Assembly (NCBI GenBank): GCA_021307315.1
Contig: JAJSPD010000089.1
Coordinates: forward strand, 104,751-168,750
Reading direction: 5' to 3'
Source: Bisporella sp. PMI_857
Taxonomy: Eukaryota; Ascomycota; Leotiomycetes; Helotiales; Helotiaceae
DNA length: 64,000 nucleotides
This document shows, piece after piece, positions 37,575 through 49,192 of this stretch (position 1 is its first letter; each line of letters opens with the position of its first letter). The notes below the pieces were generated by a model. The model saw only the letters and a list, made by a program, of their open reading frames with translations. It had not been told where the DNA came from and did no database searches. Made by a program: the position numbers and the translations under genes.

Positions 37575-38622
37575 GAACTCGCTCTAGCACTAATGCATGT
37601 AGCGACTTCTGGCGCGTAGGGTGAGTGGCTTCATGCAACTTTCCGTAAAAACATCTACTTCTTAGCCAGTATTCACTTGGGAGTGATGCATTGTACATGA
37701 CTGGCCTTTGCTCATTTTTTATTGTAGTCTCGACTCTAGTATTTGCAATGTAACCAAGGCAAGCGGTGTTCGATGTCCTAGCATCATTTATTTCTCTACT
37801 AAACAAGTTGTGTCAAAGTCTATAAATTGTGCTTCCACTAATAAAGATTCCACACGGTGCGTGCGACCAAGAGATCCTATATACTGTGCCTTAGGGTTAG
37901 GCGTCCTAGTATATATTTGAAAGGATCCGAGTATTAGAATTTTTCTTCTAGTACGTGCAGGTGAGCACGGTATAACGTGAGAATTCCAAGTTCAAAAGGG
38001 AATCCTAGAGGAACCTCCACAGTAATGGTTTTCTCCAAAGCCTTGAAGCTCCCACGAAGATCGTCTTCGGCCCTTGTGGTATAGAGTTCGCACTTGATTC
38101 TAGGTCTGAGATGATTAAGTCCAGTTCTAGCCCGATCCCGCTTGAGTGAGGTATAAAGTTGAGACCCTTTGTTTTATAAAAAATAAAAATAGAAAAAAGG
38201 TTAAAAGCTCCGTCTAGCGGTCACAGATGTGCATCTCGACTCGCTGAGTCCCTTGCATACAGAGTGCAATACACATGCATAGTGCGACTTCGGAGGATCT
38301 GAAATGTCCGATGGTGCATCGGATGTTATCCACAGTGCGAGTCATGCACGTGGACGCGGCTAATCGGACATACTGACAATCCAGAGTAGGGAAATTATCC
38401 CCGGTCCGATCGTTCTTTTGCTAACAACTTGTCCAATTTCAAACAACGAAAATATGAAAGAAGAAGCAAGAAAGAGTAAATATAAAGAGACATTCCGCAC
38501 TAAGCAGTACCATACGTATAACGGCAAGGGAGAAGCCTGCGTCTCACACATAGTCAGCTGCGCTCACTAAACAACCTAATGATTACTATCAAGAAACGTA
38601 ATACTCAACACCTACAAACACA
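37575..38622. other. Intergenic, no gene seen
   Basis: About 1 kb between tandem plus-strand genes. Frames are short and unrecognised. It includes the 3' end of the transporter transcript and the promoter of the Gfo/Idh gene. Confidence 0.5.
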
Positions 38623-39943
38623 ATGGCTACACACGATGGCAAGCAACGTCGTCTCAAGCTTGCCCTAATCGGCCTTGGCCGTCTCGGCGCCATCCGCGCC
38701 CGCATTCTCGCTTTCCAGCAACCTCGCATCGAGCTCGTCGCCGCTTGCGACACTAAACCTGGTGCCGACGAGTGGACCGTAGCCAACCTTCCACCTTCTG
38801 TTAATTTTTTTGCTGATCCTGAGGATTGCATGAAGAACAGCGGTGCAGAGGCTGTCCTCATTTCCACCGCGACGGCTACCCATGCCCCTCTAATTTGTCT
38901 GGGTCTTGACCTGGGACTGGTGAGTCTGCTGGCGGGTGGTAGCGTGAGATCCCAGAACTAACAATGCTCAGCATGTCATGTGCGAGAAGCCTATATCGGT
39001 AGATGTTGCCACCACTCAACAAGTCGTCGAGAAAGCTGCATCTAAGCCTCACCTCAAATTCCTGATACCATTCTGTCGGCGGTGTGAGTATCGTCTCACT
39101 CCGACGGATTAAATATGTCGCTAACTCATAGAAGATGATGACTCCTTCCGTGCTGCCAAATTGCTAGCGAAGGATGGTTCACTTGGTGATATTCACGCTG
39201 TTGAATCAACCTGTCTCGACCAGCAGGATCCTACTGGTGAGTCACGCCTTTTCGCCTTCCTCCAGAGGTAGTCTCATTTACTGCCTCACAGGCTTCTTCG
39301 TTGCCTTCTCTGCGCAGTCGGGCGGTATTTTCGTCGATATGGGGGTCCACGACGTAAGGTCTCTCCCCTTACTAATACGCATTCTCGCTGAAAACTGCTA
39401 CAGATTGACACTGGTCGATATTTCTTAGATGTCAAGTCGGGCCTCACGAACCCCAAAAAGCAAGTCAACAGAGTCATAGCCATGGGCCAGCAGGCCGTAT
39501 ACGGTGACCTCGCCCAGTATGGCGACTGTGACAACGGATGGGGCATGGTCGAGTTTGCCAATGGCAAAGTTCTCACCACACACTTGGGACGAACTCTCAC
39601 CAACGGATTCGAGAGCACGACTCGCGTGTGCGGAACCAAAAGCCATGCTGTCATCAACGGCAATTCTACCACCAATCGTGTCGAGATTCGAGACTCGTAC
39701 GGCGTGCGCACAGCAACTACTCCTGACGCGTTCGTTCTTTACGACAAGTCGTTCCTTAACGACCTTGCCGAATTCGCTTCGGCTATTCTCGACAACACTG
39801 AGCTCACATGTACTCCGGATGATGCGTACGAGGCTGCCAAGATTGCCACTGCTCTTCAATACTCTTTCAGGAACAAGGTGCCTGTGTTCTTTGACGACGA
39901 CGGTAAACCTATAATAGAGACTATTAAGCCCAATGGTCATTGA
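38623..39943 (+). CDS. Gfo/Idh/MocA-family sugar dehydrogenase
   Basis: Five exons (38623-38919, 38972-39083, 39135-39236, 39292-39353, 39404-39943) give 370 residues. The N-terminal Rossmann loop is LALIGLGRLGAIRA. The conserved catalytic lysine segment is CEKPIS, after the first intron. The region GGIFVDMGVHD, then IDTGRYFLD across the last intron, corresponds to the family's substrate-binding GG.FxDxGvHxiD motif. Members oxidise the ring or side-chain hydroxyls of inositol, glucose, xylose and related sugars with NAD(P). MGQQAVYGDL and the AAKIATALQYS C-terminal helix resemble the myo-inositol dehydrogenase branch. The neighbouring porter and lactonase suggest a sugar-to-lactone step. Confidence 0.93.
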
Positions 39944-40235
39944 GTCATGTCTTGCGTCGGTTATGAAAATAAAAAATGGCTCCAGCATTCTATGTGAATA
40001 TGTATCTGTGTCTACCATCTGTGATAAAAGTCCTACACACGCAGCAGGATTGCCATTCTATCCTTTGCCTGAGGAGATGCCAGAGTGTCAGAAGAACACC
40101 GAGCGGGGTGTGGAACAGACAGACGATCCTACTGCCGAGGATAAGCCTTTAACTTATCCCGCCGTGATCGCTTCTTTGAGCTTGGTGGAGTGTTACTTTG
40201 AGCTGCGCTACAAGAATACGAATGACACTGTAGCT
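39944..40235. other. Intergenic, no gene seen
   Basis: Short stretch after the Gfo/Idh gene. It contains only a run-on frame of about 108 codons (39933-40259) with no recognisable domain. Confidence 0.4.
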
Positions 40236-41201
40236 TCAGTTGGAAATAGATATACTTGAGGAAAGTGAGAATTCAAGTAGCTTTTGTTGTTGAGTTACCG
40301 TAGCTTGGGCTATGCAAAAGATGATATTCCAACTGAGACTAGCCCATGCCGCTGTTGATTTGTGTAGTCGTCCTGATGATAACAAGTTATATATTCCATT
40401 GTGTGCTGGAACTGGCACATGAAAGTCCCCGATGTTCCTCACGACCGGGTGATCTCTCAAGGTGGTAATCTGGGTAGACGCAAATCCTAATCTATCAGCC
40501 AAATCGGCCATCATGCAGAGTACCGCTTTGCCTGCCTTTGCCATCGGTTGTTTGACAAAACCCTTCTTCACCATCTCTCTCGGTATGTCGCCGCATGGCG
40601 AAGGCATAGGTCTGTCGACACCCAAATCTACCTGATCTTTCCGGCTGCCCTCTCTAGATACAAAGGTATCTTCCGTGACCTGAATCTTTACTTGGAGTAA
40701 AAGCGAATGCATGTAGGTCTAATGGTGGTTGCGCGTTTTATAATGTAGCACTTTGTACGGACTCAGACTGTTGGATACGGTACCCTTAATCTGCACAAGA
40801 ATAGGCCAAAATTAGATGCAATCAAATGCTTGGCAGCGCGCGCTCCCCCTGTCTTTCGAACCCCTACTAGCGTGGCACTGGTGCTAAAGGGGATACATAT
40901 GTACTGTCCCCCGCAAGACGTATTTGGCAGAAGCAACGCCCTTGATGAACAAATTAAGGCGGCAAGCAAGCCCCCAATCATCACTGGATCATCGTTAGAT
41001 ATAGCTGAAACAACCCAGGAAAACATTCCCAGGTCGTCCTCTAGAAATGGCCGTTAGAAGTGTGGTTGCAGATGACAGGGCCTTGACGGCCCGAGCTGAC
41101 AGCCACATCAGCCGATGCAAATAATTTGGCTTGAGCTTGGGAGTATTACTGTTCTGGTTAGCATAAGGGATATTCTCTTGCTTCAGCTCAGCCAGCGCCA
41201 C
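40236..41201 (-). other. Unrecognised minus-strand coding-like region
   Basis: Three overlapping minus-strand frames (40236-40712, 40763-41026, 40995-41201) have coding-like composition but no domain I recognise. The first reads DQVDLGVDRPMPSPCGDIP then REMVKKGFVKQPMAKAG and LADRLGFASTQITTL. This faintly recalls the middle of fungal isopenicillin-N-synthase-like oxygenases, but no iron-binding HxD motif follows. It could be an unresolved gene, a decayed gene or noise. I assign no function. Confidence 0.2.
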
Positions 41202-41599
41202 ATTTGAAAGAATTGTTGCGTTTCACAGAATATGAAGTAAAGCAGCAGTGGTGTGTCCCATGAGCTCTCATTGTTTATGAAGGGCTCGTGTGTACAATTA
41301 AAAAGCGTCTTAGATTCAAGCAATAACGAAGTCGGCAAGACTGTGGTCGAATGCCAGTATAATAGTCTTAACTACTATCTGATTCATCATCCTCATTGCT
41401 TTCTTCCAGGGAATCATCAGTGCAAGGCTAGGAGAAAAGTTCTTAGGAGATCACGGAGATAGATTCACAAACCAGCGATCCATCCCAAGGTCCTTTCACA
41501 AACTCCAGACATCCATACGAACCGGATTCCTGCCCCCCACACGTATCCGATCGCGCCTTCGGTTCAAATTCAGCGATAATTTTTCGAGACTTCAAAACT
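41202..41599. other. Intergenic, no gene seen
   Basis: About 400 bases upstream of the DUF6594 gene, without a recognisable feature. Confidence 0.45.
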
Positions 41600-42440
41600 A
41601 TGACCCATAACAATCGCGGCGCAGATTCAAATCATGCTGATGCCCAATGGTCGCGTCTTCTCAGTGAAGCTCTTGCTGGAGCCGATTATAAGCTCTACGA
41701 AGAAGACGGGAGTCTCGGCAACGATACCTTTGCCGCCGTAGATATCACGACGTTCCAGCGCCTCTCTCTATACCACCTGCAGCGAAACCTCTCCCTCGTG
41801 ATCAATGACATTGTGGAGTCGCAAGAGAAGAATTCACAGGTTCCAGTCCACATCATGGATCAAGTCCCAGAGCTCTTGAAATCTTACTGTGAGTGTCTAT
41901 TTTATGAGCTGGCTGCTACTAGCCGTTGAAATGTGGTAGCACTGGCTAACATATTGCAGTCATTGCTCTCCGCGATCTCAAATGGGTTCGAGAATGCCTT
42001 CAAGATCCAAAATTTAGACAGTCAGCCAATGAGAATTTATATCTACATAACCTTGTGCCTGGAGTAGCGTCTCTGCTCACTTCATCTGGACTCTTCCCTC
42101 GACATGGCCAAATTGTTCCGCCATCTCAGGCCTGTCTGCCAAGGATTCCAAAACATTGGGACTTCCATGGAGCCTTTGTGGAAGATCATCAGAGAGAGCA
42201 GCAAGCGTTTTATGAAAGGTTGTATATGGCTGCTTTTGGGGGGTTGCACTCATTGGCCCAATGTTGGTTATGACTTTGCATAATACGAAAGTCACGGCTT
42301 TGGTTACGACAAGCGTGTTTGTGACAGTGGTTGCTGTTCTGCTAGCTCGGTTCATGAAGGATGCTACGCCAAAGGATATCATGGGTGCCACTGCTGCTTA
42401 TGCTGCTGTTCTTGTGGTATTTGTAGGAACAGGTACTTAA
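41600..42440 (+). pseudogene. DUF6594 membrane protein, one-base frameshift near the 3' end
   Basis: Exon 1 is 41600-41888 and exon 2 begins at 41960. The frame reads FIALRDLKWVRECLQDPKF and ends ERLYMAAFGG, typical of fungal DUF6594 proteins, which carry a cytosolic helical part and two or three C-terminal membrane helices. At the G6 run 42238-42243 the reading frame is lost. One base later the expected membrane part continues in another frame (VALIGPMLVMTLHNT, then AAYAAVLVVFVGTGT) to TAA at 42438-42440. One extra G in the run would restore a normal family end. This is either a real 1-base deletion or a homopolymer sequencing error. Function of the family is unknown. Confidence 0.85.
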
Positions 42441-42694
42441 AGTTACGATTGATGCATTAAAATGACTGACTTCTGACTCTCTCGAAATCTTTAAGCAAGT
42501 CAGTGGTAGCATCAGTTCCTTAAGCTTATTGACTACCCATTATCACCGCCACCTTTAAAGCGAAAAAAGTAACTGACACCGGAGTATTAACATTTTGAAG
42601 CGGCCAAAAGTGCTGCATTTAGAACAGCCAGCTTTAAAAGTAAAAAATAACTGGGTCATCCTAAAAGCTTTACAAAGCGTGCTACGAAATAACT
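42441..42694. other. Intergenic, no gene seen
   Basis: AT-rich sequence downstream of the DUF6594 gene. No feature was recognised. Confidence 0.4.
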
Positions 42695-42958
42695 ATGACC
42701 AGTTTCCCACACTACAAAAAAAAAAAAACTCCGCTCGTTGCGGTTTTGCCTATTAACGGCAAGAAAAGTTCAGCGTTTATAGTGCCGGCTATACTGTCTA
42801 AGTTTGGAGTAACAATTGCAGTAGCTCCGTATACGAAGCTCAAGCGGCAGCTAGTTACCCGAGCTCCAATGCCGGCCGAGACAGTAAGCACTGGCTTGAA
42901 GTGGAGACATTTAGCCCCGAGTCGTCCTAGTGTTAGCAGAAGCAGCTTTCAGCAATAA
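42695..42958 (+). pseudogene. Relic of a RecQ-like helicase fragment
   Basis: An 87-codon frame resembles the start of the helicase core found in RecQ-like copies scattered through fungal genomes. LVAVLPINGKKSSAFIVPAI corresponds to the Walker A region, in which the normal T-G-x-G-K-S has become ING-KKS. GVTIAVAPYTKLKRQLVTR corresponds to motif Ia. Nothing resembling the DEAH box or later motifs follows. It sits in AT-rich sequence. The match is by eye and moderate. Confidence 0.4.
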
Positions 42959-45694
<2,736 letters not shown>

Positions 45695-46499
45695 TTATAG
45701 GCCAAGTCTGTTGGGTAATTTCTTGGGCATTTTTTAGCACTTTAGAGGCACTCCATTGCATTGAGATGACAGCCATCCGTCCGTCCACGAAAAGTCGCTT
45801 GACAGCCTTTACAATCCCTAATATGCTTAGCTACTATAGGAGGAAGTAAAGTGTTAACCAGTTTTAGTTTGTACTTCATATGTCTCTATGTTTTTTGTAT
45901 TGAAGTCTTCTGTGATTTGTAAGTCCTAAATGGTGGAAGACCGTCGAATAAGCGGTAGGAGCTTTTTGTGGGGGGGGGGTTGGCCATAGAAGAATGCAGA
46001 AAGTATAGAGTCCTATTCAAAATACTGGTCCTGGCAGTACCACATACTCTATACTCTCTCAGACTGGACTCTAAAGTGAAAAGGATTTTCTAATATACTT
46101 GGTAGTATGTGACCTGAAACAGTAATATGCTATTCTCCGTCATAAAACTTTCTCGCAAGATCGGCTCTCGCCAAAACGTCCGTTAAATTCCAACAATAGC
46201 TGTACATGTCAGCTGCACATGTCCATTATTCTGCCATCTATACGGAGAACAAATGGCCACCTCCAGGTGGCCCGCTGAAGTCTATCCGCATACAGCTTAA
46301 GCATGCCCCCTACAAAACTGCAAAGAAACGATGCATCATTGGTATCATTTGCATCTACTGCGTCAATAATCGGCGGACTTCCAGTTGCAGATATACAGGT
46401 TATGCCGCAGGTCTATGAGCTCCTGGAGCTGGCACTGAAAGCTGTTCTATATCTGCAAGAAGCTCTCCTCCACGCAGCCCAACATGTTTAAGCCATATC
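45695..46499. other. Intergenic with a G10 run, no gene seen
   Basis: Short frames only (for example 46206-46418 and 46303-46491), with no recognisable domain. A run of ten G occurs at 45970-45979. Confidence 0.45.
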
Positions 46500-47270
46500 A
46501 AGTACTTATAGTAGAACCTTCTGCAGCTAATTCCGAAGTGGATACTGCTGCAGATAACCCGATACCCGACTTGATGGATACACAACCGCCTGGAACTCCC
46601 ATATTATACTCCTCATCCAAGTTTTTGGGAAGTACGAAGTGTAATAAAGGGTTACCGTCCCCTAAATGTTGGAAATGGCAACTACCAATCTTGTCAAAAG
46701 ACTTTGCTGAAATGAAAATGATGCAGTATATGGCGGCTTTACCTTGCCCTTCATACGGAGCATTTCTGCACAGTCCGTGGGACCAACTGCTTTCACAGAA
46801 CAAATCAACAATAGCATAACGCCCGAAGGACAGTTTCTTCCACTTGTTCCGATAACACAACTAAGGTGGTGAATCATTTCACTAATGGTGAGGATTTGGA
46901 CACGAGACTTGACGGCTTGGCTGGTGACAATCTCGCAATTGTAGTAGATATTTCTCCACACCCAGTGCCCCACATGAAGTAGGTCGCTGCTGGAGAGGAA
47001 TAGATAGCCTGGCTCGCTAGTCGTAGTTTCGACTAGATCGCAGTTATCTAGCAATCTAGCTGCTATCACGATTCTCTTGCTTCCCGTATCAGCCGTTGAT
47101 CAAAGATGTTGTCCCAGCTGGTCTGGAAGGATTCATTAGCTTGCTCGACAAGACGGTTTAACGATTCAAGTGCGAGGATGGCAGGATCATCTGGATAACC
47201 GAGTTCGAATAGGTGGTGGCTAGGTGCTAAGCTGTCAAATATGTAATTTTACAACTGTGGGCCCACAAAA
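46500..47270 (-). pseudogene. Unrecognised, probably decayed minus-strand gene
   Basis: Minus-strand translation gives coding-like text in two frames that seem to continue one another near 47070. The first, from about 47260, reads LESLNRLVEQANESFQTSW then FDQRLIREARES and meets stops. The second (47069-46662) reads IAARLLDNCDLVETTTSEPG then LLHVGHWVWRNIYYNCEIV. The apparent switch suggests a frameshift in an old gene. I do not recognise the family and assign no function. Confidence 0.3.
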
Positions 47271-47686
47271 TATCAATCCCTTGAGGCAAGATTCTCAAGC
47301 GCAAGCTTGGTGCCGCTCGGCAGGATGTTGTAATAGGCTATAGGCGGTGAAACTAGCCAAATCCCGTTTAGTTAGTTCTGAGGTGGCGGTGGCGCTGATT
47401 ACTATTATGGTCTGATGGCTTGGCTTCGCCAATGCCAAGATTAAAATTGTACGCACCACAAAAGAGGCTTCACGCTGTTCACTCTCAATAAAGGATTATG
47501 GTTTCTTACGTCAGGCTCCAATATAGTTTTAGGTCCCAAAGCGAAAGTGAGAGTGGTAAAATGAAGTTATATAATCATGCGAAGTTTCCGTCAACGTTCA
47601 TAATTAACCCATTCGATCTACAGGACTTTCATCTATACAGTAACACTTCTCATCCCAGCTATCCCTCGTAAGCAATCACATTACTC
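47271..47686. other. Intergenic, no gene seen
   Basis: No coding or RNA feature recognised. This is the upstream region of the secreted-protein gene. Confidence 0.45.
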
Positions 47687-47694
47687 TATAAAAT
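47687..47694 (+). promoter_or_regulatory. Probable TATA box of the small secreted protein gene
   Basis: TATAAAAT lies 72 bases upstream of the ATG at 47766, in sequence otherwise lacking such a motif. The position fits a fungal TATA element. Confidence 0.45.
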
Positions 47695-47765
47695 CATCAT
47701 ACTTCTTAGCCAAAAGTAAACATTCATTTCATCTTTAAATAAAGCCCATATTAATTCAGTAACAG

Positions 47766-48200
47766 ATGAAGCTTCAAGCGGCTATTTTCCTCAGCATTGC
47801 AAGCTTGGCAGCGGCCAAACCCTCATGGACAATAAACGCCTGGAAAGATGCCAATTGCATGCCGCCCAAGACGCCCAGCTACCCCAATGTTGTTCTTAAC
47901 GTCGACCAATGCCATACCTTCACCCAGGCTGACATTAACGCTGCGCATTCCATCGCCACCGTAACAAATAGTGGAAATCTCCCGCAGATCAGATGGGCAC
48001 TCGCCACTTATTCGGGGACCGATTGTATCGAAGGTACGAGAATAAGCGCATTAGACCTTTGGGGCTTTCCTGGGTGCTCGAGATATAGTAGGAATGTTCT
48101 CAGTGTTAAGTTAGTAATTCTCCCGGGTGTTCAAACCGACGGAGCCACCAGCGCCAAGGGACCATCCAAGGGGCCACCCAAGGGAAACTCACGCCCGTAG
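47766..48200 (+). CDS. Small secreted cysteine-containing protein
   Basis: Single exon of 144 residues. The first 17 residues (MKLQAAIFLSIASLAAA) form a signal peptide with an Ala-x-Ala end and probable cleavage before KPSW. The mature part has four cysteines, enough for two disulfides, and an acidic/neutral core with TFTQADINAAHSIATV. The C-terminal tail is low-complexity, rich in Gly, Pro, Ser and Lys (GPSKGPPKG). No catalytic motif is visible. Size, secretion and paired cysteines fit the broad class of fungal small secreted proteins, some of which are effectors, but nothing here shows that role. A TATA element lies 72 bases upstream. Confidence 0.75.
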   Translation: MKLQAAIFLSIASLAAAKPSWTINAWKDANCMPPKTPSYPNVVLNVDQCHTFTQADINAAHSIATVTNSGNLPQIRWALATYSGTDCIEGTRISALDLWGFPGCSRYSRNVLSVKLVILPGVQTDGATSAKGPSKGPPKGNSRP

Positions 48201-48805
48201 AGAGCGAATGCAGGGGAAAACCGGCGTTATTGGTTCTTGATTTGGGAAATTATTGGATTTTGCATAGATTAAAAATGAAAATTTGATGAAAATTTGATGA
48301 TTAGTCAATAGTTCCCTTCGCACTCGAATCCCCAAACAAATTTCTCTACCTATGATATTACAGACATGTAATTACCCAACCAAGTAGAACATAAGTTTAT
48401 TCTCATTGGTGCCCATGAAACTTTGCAGGCTCCCGGAACACGAATGGTGATGCGGGAAATAGGCTCTTTCCTTAGTGTATGAGGGTTCTAGGTGGGACCT
48501 TTCACTTCAAAAGACTTATACTAGCACAATTTCCAAGGCAGAGACTCTAATATACGGCAAATACAATACAATCCCTATTGAAAGGGGATATCAAGAGTTA
48601 TTAAGATTGTGGGAGGCAAGATGTGGCATAATGGGACATCGCAGGATGAACGGCAGCTGACTGCATAACTGGTTCAATATTGCCGTATATCGAAAACGAG
48701 TAACGTCTGTCCCTACGTAGCGAGACACCCGCCGTACCGAGACGAGCTTATAGTTTAAAGGTCTTAATTTTTTTTCTTGCAGGTATATAAAGTCATAGTT
48801 AGTAC
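48201..48805. other. Intergenic, no gene seen
   Basis: AT-rich sequence between the secreted-protein gene and the 3' LTR of element A. Only short frames are present. Confidence 0.5.
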
Positions 48806-49061
48806 TGTAACAACTCAAGCTGAACAGGGATCTCGATCCGTAGATCTAGGTAGAAGGACTCAGAGGTGTGAACAACTATCAATTGTTATAACTAAGAGAA
48901 CAAGCTACAGGCAGAAGAAGGGAAGGAGAGCAGTGCTTTATATACAGGAGGCTGGCCAGGGGCCAGTGTAAGCGAGCCCTGTAGCATTGGTCGCCAAGCT
49001 CTGGGATGCCAAGCCCTGTGGCAGCAGGGGCCAAGCTCGAGATAGGGCCAGGGCCGTGACA
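48806..49061 (-). repeat. 3' LTR of chromovirus A
   Basis: It is bounded by TG...CA (plus strand TGTAACAACTC...GGCCGTGACA) and is 256 bases long. Just outside it on the plus strand lies TTACCCCCTCCTCCAG, which in element orientation is the polypurine tract that primes plus-strand DNA synthesis. It is similar to the solo LTR at 24252-24480. Confidence 0.88.
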
Positions 49062-49192
49062 TTACCCCCTCCTCCAGTATAGTTTGTCCTTAAGCTATAG
49101 CAGTTAAGAATAAAAAGATTTTAAAAATCAAAAAGAAAATCCACTATCCGGCCTACGTAGCCTGCTTTACTCATCCATTATCATCCAAGCGA

